Assembly (NCBI GenBank): GCA_964596775.1
Contig: CAZQVN010000034.1
Location: 1 to 38,857 of the forward strand
Direction of reading: 5' to 3'
Source: CAZQVN01 sp964596775
Lineage (GTDB): Bacteria; Eisenbacteria; RBG-16-71-46; JABDJR01; JAWXBZ01
DNA: 38,857 nt
Below, piece after piece: positions 8,801-16,366 of this stretch (within the stretch, counting starts at the first letter, position 1; the number at the start of each line of letters is the position of its first letter). Below the pieces are notes generated by a model. It worked only from the letters and a program-made list of their open reading frames with translations. It was not told where the DNA came from and ran no database searches. A program made the position numbers and the translations under genes.

Positions 8801-9284
8801 GCAGGTCGGCGTCGACGGCGGGGCCCGCGCCCAGGGGCCGCTCCGGCAGCACTTCGGTCTCGGCGCCGCGGCCGTGGTGAACCTCCGCGTCGACTGGCCG
8901 TCCGGCGCCGTCAGCGAGTTCGCGGCGGTCGCGGCGAACCAGGTTCTCTCCCTTCAGGAACCGGGCTCCTCGGGAGTTCCGGAGGTCGGAGACGGGACCC
9001 CGCTCCGCCCGGCGGTTTCGCTGCGCGTGCCGGTCAACCCGGTTCTCTCCACCGCGGAGATCGAACTGTCGTTGACGGCTCCCGCTCCGGTGCGCGTCGA
9101 CCTGTTCTCGGTCGACGGCCGAAGGGTGCGCGCCCTTCTCGATGAGAGGCGCGACGCGGGCCTGCATACGGTCCGCTGGGACGGCCGGGACGACTCAGGC
9201 CGGATGGCGGCGGCCGGAATCTACTTCGTCCGGGCGAGCGCCGGCGGAAACGGCGCGTCGACGCGGATCGTCCTGGTGCGATGA
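5880..9284 (+). CDS. Exported subtilisin-like protease with FG-GAP, ASPIC/UnbV and sorting domains
   Basis: 1134 residues. The hydrophobic export signal spans 12-35; Cys31 near its end leaves a lipoprotein possible. The S8 domain covers about 120-470 with the triad D140 (AQWDAGG), H166 (HFHSTRVAG) and S387 (GCSYAGP), plus oxyanion N276 (GGAGND). His is followed by Ser-Thr rather than Gly-Thr, and the Ser box is GCSYAGP rather than GTSMAAP, so this is a divergent branch but apparently active. A jelly-roll-like segment follows (480-610). About seven FG-GAP/VCBS-like repeats come next (NLDGDAMPDL, FDNDGDADCV, NIDGDARPEL, DLDGDVDALL). Then an ASPIC/UnbV domain (about 940-1030; HFGLG, WPSG) and the FlgD-like sorting tail (1050-1134; WDGRDDSGR). 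The start is set by GAGGAGGG at 5865-5872, seven bases before ATG 5880; an ATG at 5835 is less likely. Probable role: extracellular or surface proteolysis. Confidence 0.9.
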   Translation: MSRPMPPAARLLMTPIPTVAAITLVLVMTACPASARDSRPRTNVARLTELSREFEARWARGRDARYRAILETTDPVLRARLTDPNVQLMRVDDNGRAVWYRFNDLVSARTIAADDVWPGGSAGFSLDGNRGLFAYLAQWDAGGVVTNHQEFGGRVTQVEPAANHFHSTRVAGIMMASGFNPQASGTAPGAELWAFTSANDDAEMAMVAAQGLHVSNHSYSLACGWDLSLGTWTWFGDINLSTQEDPEFGRYSDQSRSWDEIAFNAPFYTIVGGAGNDRDDNPVAGTPHLHPGNVQFFTDIHPPDGGTTGYDTMPSTKCGKNIITVGGVQDIANGWTNPGSVISAAFSGWGPADDGRIKPDVVANATSLTAPDTGSVSNYATNANGCSYAGPAVAGAVTLMLQHWDVTHGSTPPLSSTVKAILIHTADEAGTTGPDYVFGWGLVDTREAVELVDEDRGVFSERILEQTLQQGASDTVEFYWGAEGPFSVSMAWTDPPGTVVPVSVDDTTPMLVNDLDLRVKHVPTGASYSPWILDVGNPQNAAGRGDNSVDNVEQVRVDLPAAGWYRAIVTHKGTLDGLEQVYSLILPARRKVCLTAEAVVPPNWGLNPGLLQHWANLDGDAMPDLVLSNLVSGVKGFSSRGNGEFTKRSAASLDNLDPYTTAVWEDFDNDGDADCVVGGDTGRFRIWVNNLAALDSCCYDPRCGQPNEPPGCDTMMVLTPVDVDASGRTDLLAAAGDGSTGFYRNLGNFEFDFQPLQALGLNGTIEQYAWANIDGDARPELFIVRSDGANRLFDATGGGYSEITIPGTGTQSYGAAWGYLDDNAIPDLFVANAGEPDQLLLGTPSGFVLANLPMPDPANGSRPGVVLSDVDLDGDVDALLVHRGRILINIGNGIFAPGPMVDTGMNSSASWSDPAMDGRPDLFLGGVEGSHVLAFDPCDPDGRWLEIDLQGSSSTRSALGAVITVDAGPQTLRRQVGVDGGARAQGPLRQHFGLGAAAVVNLRVDWPSGAVSEFAAVAANQVLSLQEPGSSGVPEVGDGTPLRPAVSLRVPVNPVLSTAEIELSLTAPAPVRVDLFSVDGRRVRALLDERRDAGLHTVRWDGRDDSGRMAAAGIYFVRASAGGNGASTRIVLVR

Positions 9285-9944
9285 ACGCGGATGCCGCGGG
9301 CGCATCCGCCACATCCAGTAGATCAGCGTCACGAACACGGCCAGGATCGGCAGCATGAGCAGCGGCATGATCCGGATCGGTTCGGGAATGACCTTGGCCT
9401 GGCCGAGGAAGAAGGACATGGCCGCGATGAACAGGGCGGACGTCATCCGCCAGAGGTGCCGCGCGATCTTCGGCCGCCCCGCGGGCGGGCCCGACTGCAG
9501 CATGCGGAGGTCGCCGGCGGCGCCGGACAGTCCGAACAGCGCGAACAGGAAGAACGGGAACGCCGGCATCCCCTTCCGGCTGCCGCCGGCGGCGATCGCC
9601 TCGAATCCGAACAGCAGCATGACGGTGCCGACGCCCAGCGCCACGAGCAACCCGCCGACCGCCAGCGCCCGGCCGGCTTCCGGACTCGCGACCGGTTTCA
9701 CCGTCGCCAGCGACGTGACCACCAGGTAGGCCGTGATCAGCCCCGCCGGAATGTTCAGCTCCGGCGCCGCGTTCCGCGTGGACGCGAGCACGATGCCGAG
9801 GAGCGTCATCGGCAGCATCGTGTACACGAATGCCATCCCGCTCCGCCGGTGCAGCGTGCCCCCCTTGGCGGAGTACAGCGCGATGTAGCCGGCAACGAGG
9901 CTCAGGCTTCCGGCGAGAATGTGGAACAGCAACGTGATGTCCAT
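9195..9944 (-). CDS. Multi-pass membrane protein, DUF2306-like
   Basis: 249 residues with about seven hydrophobic segments. The N-terminal pattern FHILAGSLSLVAGYIALYSAKGGTLHRRSG, in which an His-Arg-Arg pair follows the first two helices, resembles the DUF2306 group of predicted membrane proteins; their biochemical function is not established. The start is ATG 9944 with GGGGAG ten bases upstream; an upstream ATG at 10085 would add 47 charged, low-complexity residues and is rejected. The last ~30 codons overlap the convergent protease gene, and the extra tail (RPRHPRSSHQ onward) is basic and unstructured, so the true functional C-terminus may be near YWMWRMRP. Confidence 0.78.
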   Translation of the reverse strand: MDITLLFHILAGSLSLVAGYIALYSAKGGTLHRRSGMAFVYTMLPMTLLGIVLASTRNAAPELNIPAGLITAYLVVTSLATVKPVASPEAGRALAVGGLLVALGVGTVMLLFGFEAIAAGGSRKGMPAFPFFLFALFGLSGAAGDLRMLQSGPPAGRPKIARHLWRMTSALFIAAMSFFLGQAKVIPEPIRIMPLLMLPILAVFVTLIYWMWRMRPRHPRSSHQDDPRRRAVSAGARPDEVDSGRRHPA

Positions 9945-10174
9945 GAACGGCTCCCCGGCACGCTGTGCCGCTCGGGGTTCGGATCGGCGCCTCCGTGGCG
10001 CCGTGGGGAGAAGTGTGGAGGGGCCGGGGAGGGTCACAAAGGTCATTGGGACGAACGGCGGAATACGGGGGTCGAAGCGCGGCACCGGGCGACGGGCGGC
10101 GGACGAAACCGAAGCGCGGAACCGTTGCGGGAACGGCGGCGCACTCCGACCTGGGGCGACGGCGCCCCCCGCTG

Positions 10175-10966
10175 CTACATCTGCCGGAACAGGTGGAGAT
10201 AACCCCGGCTGACCGGCAGCAGCTCCGTGCGCCCCTTCAGGTGGATCTCGGCGGTTTCGTTGTCGCCGCGCGTCACGTGGTCGATGGAGCGCAGGTTCAC
10301 CACGACCGACCGGTGTACCTGCCGGAAGTGCGCCGGGTCGAGCTGCGCCGCGAGTTCCTTGAGCGGGGTGCGGACGAGCGCCTCCCCCGTCCTGCGGGAG
10401 TCGTCGCGCCAGGCCACGAGCGTGTACTTGGCGTCGGAGCGCAGGTAGTCCACGTCGTCCACCGAGATCAGCCGCACGGCCGGCCCCGCCTGGGCCCGGA
10501 TCCAGCGGAGCGGCTCGGATGCCGCGCCCTTCTGCAGCTCCGCCAGCTGCCCGGCGAGCTGCTGAAGCAGCGCCTCCGTGTCGGGGGCCGGCGTGGCCGC
10601 CTTCAGTCGTTCCCGGATGCGCGCCACCGTGTCGGCCAGCCGGTCGGCGTCCACGGGCTTCACGAGATAGTCGAGCGCCCCCTGCGCGAAGGCCTGGACC
10701 GCGTAGTGATCGTAGGCGGTCACGAACACGAGATGGGGGCGGCGACCGATCCGGCGGGCGGCCTCCACGCCGGTCATCCCCGGCATCTGGACGTCGAGGA
10801 AACAGACGTCGGGCCGGTGCTTCTCGTAGAGGGTCACGGCTTCACGACCGTTCCGGGCCTCGGCCACCACGTCGAGTTCCGGCCAGACCTCCTTGAGCCG
10901 GCGGATCAGCGCCGCGCGAAGCAGCGGCTCGTCTTCGGCGACCAGCGCCGTCGGGCGGGGCGTCAT
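10175..10966 (-). CDS. LytTR-family response regulator
   Basis: 263 residues. The receiver domain (5-125) has the acidic pair E11-D12, phospho-acceptor D58 (CFLDVQMPG), Thr in VFVTAYD and Lys in LVKPVD. After a linker with a short coiled-coil-like segment (LLQQLAGQLAELQKG), residues 160-260 form a LytTR DNA-binding domain (VDDVDYLRSDAKYTLVAW, LKELAAQLDPAHFRQVHRSVVVNL). This is the AlgR/LytR/YehT type that binds direct repeats upstream of targets. The ATG overlaps the stop of the upstream kinase by four bases, so the two are translationally coupled. A small GC hairpin (10153-10158 with 10163-10168) follows the stop but has no T-run. No target site was recognised. Confidence 0.93.
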   Translation of the reverse strand: MTPRPTALVAEDEPLLRAALIRRLKEVWPELDVVAEARNGREAVTLYEKHRPDVCFLDVQMPGMTGVEAARRIGRRPHLVFVTAYDHYAVQAFAQGALDYLVKPVDADRLADTVARIRERLKAATPAPDTEALLQQLAGQLAELQKGAASEPLRWIRAQAGPAVRLISVDDVDYLRSDAKYTLVAWRDDSRRTGEALVRTPLKELAAQLDPAHFRQVHRSVVVNLRSIDHVTRGDNETAEIHLKGRTELLPVSRGYLHLFRQM

Positions 10967-12048
10967 GCGCTCCCCGCCTCCCGGGCCGGAAACTCCAGCT
11001 CCGCGGAAACACCGCGCGGCTGCTGGGCGCTCACGCTCAGGCGGACATCCTCACCGAAAACGAGCTGCAGCCGCTCGCGCAGCGTCGACAGGCCGGTGCC
11101 GAGCCCTCCCTCCGTGGCCCGCAGGCCGGCGCCGGTGTCGCTGACGCGAAGGACGCAGCGGTCGCCGCGGCGCTGGGCGCTGATCTCGATCGCGCCCCCC
11201 TCCTCGCTCGGGTCGATGCCGTGGCGTACCGCGTTTTCCACGAGCGTCAACAGGGTCATCGGCGGGCAGCGGAGGGTCGCGATCCCGTCGTCGACGTGCA
11301 GCGCGAAACGCAGCCGGTCGGGCATCCGCATGTGCATGAGTTCGAGGTAGGCCCGGACCAGATCCAGTTCCTGGCCGAGTGTGGTGGCCGTTTCATGGAG
11401 TCGCGGCACGGCCGCGCGCAGGTAGGCGATCAGGCTCCGGAGCACCGCCGGAGCCTCCGGCGCGCCGGCTTCGACCAGGGCCTGCACGTTGGCCAGCGTG
11501 TTGAACAGAAAATGCGGCGCCACCTGCGCCTGGAGAAGGCGCATCCGCGCGTCCAGCGCCTGGCGCTCGAGTTCGCTGCGCTCCAGGTCGAAAGCCAGCG
11601 CCTGGTGCCGGGCCAGCGCCTCCTTCTGGCGGACGAGGGCGCCGAGCGCCACCCAGGGAGCAATCAGGACGCCGAGGCCGGTCAGCATGGAAAAGCCTTC
11701 CATGCGGCTGGAAACCTTGTAGAAGGGAGGGGCGCCTTCGGGGGTCGAGAGCGCATACACGATCGCGGTGATGAACGGCATCGACACCGCAACGGCCAGC
11801 ACCTGCACGACCCAGCGGGCCAGCCTTCGGGGCAGCCGCTTCGGCCACTGCTCGAAGAGGCCGAACACGGACATCGAGGTGAGTCCGATGAGCATCGCCC
11901 GCGAGATCACGGAGAACGGACCCGACTCCCAACCGGGGCTCAGCATCAGGCCGATGAGCCCGGAGAGGATCAGCACGAACCGGACGCGGCGCCACCCGAA
12001 CATCAGGGCGAAGCCACGCGGTCTTTCGGAAACGACGACGGCGCACAT
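10963..12048 (-). CDS. LytS/YehU-type sensor histidine kinase
   Basis: 361 residues. Four membrane segments occupy about 22-138, with very short loops, so the sensor is embedded in the membrane. The His_kinase domain of the LytS type contains the phospho-acceptor H179 in VAPHFLFNTLANVQ. It is followed by a Bergerat-fold ATPase (about 255-355) with the N box ENAVRHGI and glycine-rich DTGAGL and GTGLSTL boxes. It phosphorylates the LytTR regulator at 10175-10966, whose start codon overlaps its stop codon. No Shine-Dalgarno precedes ATG 12048; a TATTAT hexamer nine bases upstream suggests a transcript with almost no leader. An internal ATG (residue 16, MFGWRR) is an alternative start. Confidence 0.92.
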   Translation of the reverse strand: MCAVVVSERPRGFALMFGWRRVRFVLILSGLIGLMLSPGWESGPFSVISRAMLIGLTSMSVFGLFEQWPKRLPRRLARWVVQVLAVAVSMPFITAIVYALSTPEGAPPFYKVSSRMEGFSMLTGLGVLIAPWVALGALVRQKEALARHQALAFDLERSELERQALDARMRLLQAQVAPHFLFNTLANVQALVEAGAPEAPAVLRSLIAYLRAAVPRLHETATTLGQELDLVRAYLELMHMRMPDRLRFALHVDDGIATLRCPPMTLLTLVENAVRHGIDPSEEGGAIEISAQRRGDRCVLRVSDTGAGLRATEGGLGTGLSTLRERLQLVFGEDVRLSVSAQQPRGVSAELEFPAREAGSA

Positions 12049-12057
12049 GGAATGAGG

Positions 12058-12063
12058 ATAATA
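12058..12063 (-). promoter_or_regulatory. -10-like element TATTAT for the LytS-type kinase
   Basis: On the minus strand TATTAT (5 of 6 to consensus) ends nine bases before ATG 12048. The expected start would leave a leader of only two or three bases. No -35 match is visible. Confidence 0.4.
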
Positions 12064-12182
12064 CAGATCGGTCGCGGCGCGCGCGGATCGCGGCGCGCGC
12101 GGGCATCAGCCGGAATCCCGGAGCCGCAGCGAAAGCGCGAACCGGCAGGGAGCGAAGAAACTACGGACGGACCGGACCCGCC

Positions 12183-12443
12183 TCAGACGCTGAACTCACC
12201 CGCGAGCTTGTAGGAACAGTGAGGGCACTCGAGGACAAGGACGCCGATCTTCTTCTTGCACCTCGGGCACTTTTCCGTCTGCTCCACCTTCTTGAGAAAA
12301 AGGGCGTGCAGCAGTGCGATCGGAAACAGCAGCAGCGAATAGAGATACCACGGGCCCATGTCCCGCCCCTTTTCCTGGGCGACCATGGACGGAATGACGG
12401 CCAGACCCGCCGCCACCAAAAGATACAAGAGAATGCTGGACAT
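12183..12443 (-). CDS. Small zinc-ribbon membrane protein
   Basis: 86 residues with two hydrophobic segments (about 2-21 and 33-51) and a C-terminal zinc ribbon made by C59-P-R-C62 and C73-P-H-C76. The ribbon would sit on the cytoplasmic side if the two segments form a hairpin. Zinc ribbons of this size usually bind protein or nucleic acid; nothing points to a specific partner. ATG 12443 is chosen because a run of six G lies just upstream (GGGGGGTC); a longer reading to 12512 would precede the first helix with an unrelated segment. It is read in the same direction as the LytS/LytTR pair but lies upstream of it, separated by 134 bases. Confidence 0.75.
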   Translation of the reverse strand: MSSILLYLLVAAGLAVIPSMVAQEKGRDMGPWYLYSLLLFPIALLHALFLKKVEQTEKCPRCKKKIGVLVLECPHCSYKLAGEFSV

Positions 12444-12669
12444 GACCCCCCCGATATTGATTGTTGCGTTCCGGATGTGTGCAGTCGAACCCTGCGAGAC
12501 GGAGCCGGGCACTCACGGCACCCGCTGATCCGAGCAGGAACGGAGATTATGAACTCTGAACCGATCGGACTCAAGTTGCCCGCCACGGCCGCACGCGCCG
12601 CGGGGAACGCGCGCTCCGCCCCGCCCTGCCGGTCGGCCGGCGCGGGAACGGACCCGCAGGGTCACCCGG

Positions 12670-15216
12670 TCACCGCAACAGCGTGATCCGCCGATGTTCC
12701 TCCGCTCCGGATGCCGTCACCTTCAGGAAGTAGACGCCCGACGGCACTGCCGTCCCGTCGTCATCCCGGCCGTCCCAAGTGACCTGATGCTCCCCCGGAG
12801 GCAGCACGCCGGAAAGGAGAGCGCGGACGTGCCGCCCCATAACATCGTGCAGCGTGACCGTCACCGGCCCGGTGCCGTCCGTCCGGAAATCGGTCCGGGT
12901 CGATGACCGGAAGGGATTGGGGTACGGGCGATCCACGCGCGGCACTCCCTCCGTCGATCCGACGGATACGCCGGACACATCACCCTGCCAGCTCCCGATG
13001 AACCGCGACGGCTTTGCGCCGGCGTTCAGAAAGCTGCCGCCGGCGTAGACCCGGCTTCCGGAAACCACGATCCGCTCCACGGCGCTGTCGAGGCCCGTAA
13101 CCCCGGAGCCCAGCGGTTTCCAGGCAGTGCCGTTCCAGAACGCGATGCCGGACGCGTCACGCCCGTCGCCGAGCGCGGTGAAGAAGCCGCCGGCCACGAG
13201 ACCTCCCCGGTACGGGACGATCGCGGTGATGGCGTTGTTGAACCCCTCGCCGACCGGCCACCAGGACGCGCCGTCCCAGCGGGCCACGCGCTTTGCCGAC
13301 ACGCCCGCGGACGTGAAGGCACCGCCGGCATAGAGATCGGTGCCGGCCGTCATCAGCGTCGTCACCACGCCGTTCAGGCCGCCGCCGACCCGCGACCAGG
13401 ACGTTCCGTCCCAGCGGGCCAGGTACTTGGCGTTGATCGAGCCGGCCTTGAGGAAAGCTCCGCCGACGATCAGGTCGCCCTCGTACTCCGCGAGGGCGAG
13501 GACGTTGTTGTCGGTGCCTCCGCCGACGGAGTGCCAGACGCCGCCGTCCCAGCGCGCGATCTGGAGCGCCGACACGAAGCCGGCCGACGTGAACGAACCG
13601 CCGGCGAACAGGTCGCTGCCGCGGACGGCCAGCGCCCAGACGACGCCTCCGTTGACCCCCTGGCCGAGCGGTCGCCAGCGCGCGCCGTCCCACAGGGCGA
13701 TGCGGCGCATGATGTCCCCGTCGGCGGTGAGGAACGAGCCGCCGGCGACGACGTTTCCGTTGTAGGACGTGAGCGCCAGCACGGCGCCCTGGATGTCGCC
13801 CATCCGCGACCATGTCGACCCGTCCCACCGGGCCACTCCGGAAGCGGGAAGGCCGCCGACGCTCGTGAACGCCCCGCCGACGACGATGTCGTTGCCGGTC
13901 ACGAGCATGGAATAGACGGTCAGGTTCGTGCCGTTGCCTTCGGCCATCGCGCCCCACGACGCGCCGTCCAGCATGGCGATGCCGGACGCCGGCGTGCTGC
14001 TGATCAGCGAAAAGTCGCCGCCGGCAAACAGCCGCCCGTCATGATCGAGGATGGCCCGGATGGACCCCGTGGTGAACGCGCTGGACAGGACGCCCCACTG
14101 CGACCCGTTCCAGAGCGCCACACCGCCCGCGGGCGCGGAGCCGACGGCGGCGAAGTCCCCGCCGACGACCAGCGCCGTTCCGCGGCTTCCGAACGAGTGG
14201 ATGCGCCCCTGCGGACCGCTCCCGGCGCCGCCCACCGCGCTCCAGCCGCCCACGTTCCAGCGGGCAAGGTTGAACACAGAGGCCTCGCCGGCCACGGAAA
14301 ACTCCCCGCCGCAGTAGAGGTCGCCCTTGTAGGACGTCAGCACATCCACCGGGCCGTTGACGCCCCCGCCGACCGGACTCCACGCGACGCCATCCCAGGC
14401 CGCCACCCGCCGCACGGTCGTCGATCCGGAAAAGAGGAACGTGCCTCCGGCGACGAGGCGGCCGTCGAACACCGTGAGCGCGCTGACCCGCGAACCGAGC
14501 CCTTCTCCGAGCGCGCCCCACGAGCTTCCGTTCCAGCGGGCCACCGAGTTTGCGGGTTCCGTGCCGGCCAGGAGAAAGCTGCCGGCGGCGATCAGGTCGC
14601 CGGCGAACGTGGTCAGGGCGAAGACGGGTCCGCTGATCCCCGGGCCCAGCGGCATCCACGCGGCACCGTCCCAGGCCGCGATGTTCGGGGCGTGGACTCC
14701 CCCCGCGGTGAAGAAATCGCCGGCGGCGATCAACCGGCCGTCGTGAACGGCCAGGGCATGGACGACCGGCACGAGATGACTCCCGATCCCCGTGCCGAGC
14801 GGCTTCCACCCGGCTCCATCCCAGCACGCGATGCCGCCGGCCGAAAGCGCCCCCACCGCGGTGAACTGTCCGGCGATGACGAGCTGCCCCTTGTATACCG
14901 TCATCGCCATGACCTCCCCGTCCACCCCAGGCAACCCGAACCGGTCCGACCAGGCATCGTCGTCGACGGAGGCCGTGCGCGGCACGAGCCGCGGCGCCGG
15001 ATCCTCGGACCCGGTCTGGAAGCGGTAGCCGGACAGGTCGATCGGCCCCTCGAACCCGCTTGCGCGCAGGGCGTCCAGGTCGAGTTCGCCGGTTCCGGTC
15101 CGGAACCGTTCCACGAAGGATGCGGGAAGGCGTGATGCGCCGAGGGGATCGACGTGAAAGGCCGAAAGCAGAAGAACGATCGGCACGGCGCTCCGTGCAC
15201 CTGGGAGGATTCGCAT
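12670..15216 (-). CDS. Exported 14-repeat propeller-like protein with sorting tail
   Basis: 848 residues. A signal peptide spans 1-28. From about residue 105 to 750 there are fourteen tandem repeats of ~46 residues with the core L.aGG.Ft.aG......iArWDG..W..lG.G......al...g. Representative units are LYAGGAFTSAGVSAKRVARW and LIAAGSFLLAGTEPANSVAR. The fourteenth is shortened after GSW. The pattern (four short strands per unit ending in a Trp-rich turn) suits a beta-propeller; fourteen units would fit two seven-bladed propellers. The last ~85 residues are the FlgD-like sorting domain (YPNPF, MGRHVRALLSG, WDGRDDDG, GVYFLKV). No catalytic motif is seen, so a surface binding or display role is likely. 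The ATG has GGAGGT five to ten bases upstream. Confidence 0.88.
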   Translation of the reverse strand: MRILPGARSAVPIVLLLSAFHVDPLGASRLPASFVERFRTGTGELDLDALRASGFEGPIDLSGYRFQTGSEDPAPRLVPRTASVDDDAWSDRFGLPGVDGEVMAMTVYKGQLVIAGQFTAVGALSAGGIACWDGAGWKPLGTGIGSHLVPVVHALAVHDGRLIAAGDFFTAGGVHAPNIAAWDGAAWMPLGPGISGPVFALTTFAGDLIAAGSFLLAGTEPANSVARWNGSSWGALGEGLGSRVSALTVFDGRLVAGGTFLFSGSTTVRRVAAWDGVAWSPVGGGVNGPVDVLTSYKGDLYCGGEFSVAGEASVFNLARWNVGGWSAVGGAGSGPQGRIHSFGSRGTALVVGGDFAAVGSAPAGGVALWNGSQWGVLSSAFTTGSIRAILDHDGRLFAGGDFSLISSTPASGIAMLDGASWGAMAEGNGTNLTVYSMLVTGNDIVVGGAFTSVGGLPASGVARWDGSTWSRMGDIQGAVLALTSYNGNVVAGGSFLTADGDIMRRIALWDGARWRPLGQGVNGGVVWALAVRGSDLFAGGSFTSAGFVSALQIARWDGGVWHSVGGGTDNNVLALAEYEGDLIVGGAFLKAGSINAKYLARWDGTSWSRVGGGLNGVVTTLMTAGTDLYAGGAFTSAGVSAKRVARWDGASWWPVGEGFNNAITAIVPYRGGLVAGGFFTALGDGRDASGIAFWNGTAWKPLGSGVTGLDSAVERIVVSGSRVYAGGSFLNAGAKPSRFIGSWQGDVSGVSVGSTEGVPRVDRPYPNPFRSSTRTDFRTDGTGPVTVTLHDVMGRHVRALLSGVLPPGEHQVTWDGRDDDGTAVPSGVYFLKVTASGAEEHRRITLLR

Positions 15217-15334
15217 GGGACCTCCGCGTCGCGATGAACGGGGCCCGGGGTGATGCGTGAGGGATTGCGGCAGGCGGTCCGGGCACCGTCAAGTGAGAGC
15301 GCGAGTATAGAAGTGGCCGTTTGAACCTGGCAAG

Positions 15335-15363
15335 TTCATAACGCACGGCAGGAATGCTATGAT
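15335..15363 (+). promoter_or_regulatory. Candidate sigma70 promoter with extended -10
   Basis: TTCATA (15335-15340, 4 of 6 to the -35) lies 17 bases before TATGAT (15358-15363, 5 of 6 to the -10), which is preceded by TGC, an extended -10. Transcription would start near 15370, about 78 bases before the TTG start at 15448. Local AT content is higher than in the flanks. Confidence 0.4.
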
Positions 15364-15447
15364 GGTGCGGCAACATCGGGACGGAGCGAGATCTCCGATT
15401 CCGATCGCGATTCGTGAATACCCTTCCTCCAAAAGGAGATACGCCCC

Positions 15448-15636
15448 TTGGCCAATCGACAAACCTCGTTTCTGAAGCGCCAGAAGGAACTCGCCCTGAA
15501 GGCAAAGCAGGCAAAGAAAGCGGAAAAACGCGCTCTCCGGCAGAGCACCCCCCAGGACAAGCCGGACAACGGAGAAGATCCCGATATCGCCGGCATCCGC
15601 CCCGGCCCCCAGCCTCTCCCCTGGGATAACGAGTAG
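15448..15636 (+). CDS. Small basic protein of unknown function (TTG start)
   Basis: 62 residues. The first half (NRQTSFLKRQKELALKAKQAKKAEKRALRQ) is a continuous, strongly basic helix; the second half is acidic then proline-rich and ends DPDIAGIRPGPQPLPWDNE. This layout recalls a conserved short protein of unknown function seen in Deltaproteobacteria and related lineages, but I cannot check it. The basic helix could bind nucleic acid or ribosomes. The start is TTG at 15448, set by AAGGAGA at 15433-15439 eight bases upstream; no ATG or GTG gives this protein. A promoter candidate lies at 15335-15363. It is monocistronic as far as can be seen. Confidence 0.75.
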   Translation: MANRQTSFLKRQKELALKAKQAKKAEKRALRQSTPQDKPDNGEDPDIAGIRPGPQPLPWDNE

Positions 15637-15932
15637 TTCCGACGCCCGACGGCTGGTTTCCCGCGGGGCCATCATCGCCTTCGTGACCGGGATCGTCCCC
15701 GGGGGACCTCCCGGCTCCGGGTGGTCCGAATTCGCTTTCCCCCCGATCTCCCTGTTGGTAAGATCGCGTTCGCACCTCCGGATGCCGGCGCGGGATCGCG
15801 TCTTTTTCAGCGATCCTCCTGCCCCGACGCGCTGGGCCCGGAGAGCGGACGGCCCTTCCTCCGATGAACGGGTCCGTCCGGACATCATTCCTCCCCGACA
15901 TCGAACGAGTTGGCCTGGAAAGGAGATCTTCC
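15637..15932. other. Gene-free spacer
   Basis: No convincing coding frame. It has a perfect 13-bp palindrome GTCCCCGGGGGAC near 15689-15701, and a weak -10-like TAAGAT at 15759-15764 with no good -35, which could serve the operon starting at 15933. Confidence 0.4.
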
Positions 15933-16364
15933 ATGCGTCGCCCCACCCGCGCCACTCCGGCGAGCGGCTTCGTTGCGTTCGTCGGTCTTGCGGCAGCAGC
16001 TTCATTGCTCGGACAGATGGACCCCTGCGGTCCACACTGGACTCCTCCCTCACCGTTACCCCCCGCCTCGATGGTGATGCCCGGCGCTCCGGAATCGGAC
16101 GAACCGGGGGCACCGGTGGCCGGCCCCCACGGGTCGGTCCTCACGATCGAGCAGGCCCAGGCCCGGGCCCGGCAGATCGCCGCCGAGCTCATCACCGTGA
16201 AGAACGCCGACGGGTCCGAGACCCTGATTCATGACGGTCGCCTGGCCGATTACTCCGTGGTCCGCATCGGACCGGACGGCCGGATGGTCTTCGGGTGCGT
16301 GCACGGCGAACTCGGCGTTTCCGGCGCGCTGCACGGCCCCGTCCCGGCGCTGGAGGAGGAATAG
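15933..16364 (+). CDS. Small exported protein preceding the PA-domain metallopeptidase
   Basis: 143 residues. The N-terminus MRRPTRATPASGFVAFVGLAAAASLLG is an export signal, followed by a Pro-rich linker (CGPHWTPPSPLPPAS). A folded domain from about 70 to 135 contains a helix (TIEQAQARARQIAAEL) and strands (ITVKNADGSETLIHDG, YSVVRIGPDGRMVFGCVHGE). Two cysteines in the mature part may pair. ATG 15933 has AAGGAGA seven bases upstream; ATG 15864 lacks a ribosome site. Its stop is two bases before the next gene's ATG, so the two are co-translated. That suggests a partner, inhibitor or propeptide-like role for the metallopeptidase; this is inference. The family is not recognised. Confidence 0.7.
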   Translation: MRRPTRATPASGFVAFVGLAAAASLLGQMDPCGPHWTPPSPLPPASMVMPGAPESDEPGAPVAGPHGSVLTIEQAQARARQIAAELITVKNADGSETLIHDGRLADYSVVRIGPDGRMVFGCVHGELGVSGALHGPVPALEEE

Positions 16365-16366
16365 TC

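Noticed and set aside
6293..9145. A 950-codon plus-strand frame inside the subtilisin-like gene
   Set aside because: Arg-rich shadow frame; the other frame has the catalytic triad and repeats.
13026..13331. Short frames within the 14-repeat gene that look periodic
   Set aside because: The periodicity comes from the repeat units in the true frame.
14039..16195. A 718-codon minus-strand frame
   Set aside because: It crosses several genes on both strands and is compositionally a shadow frame.
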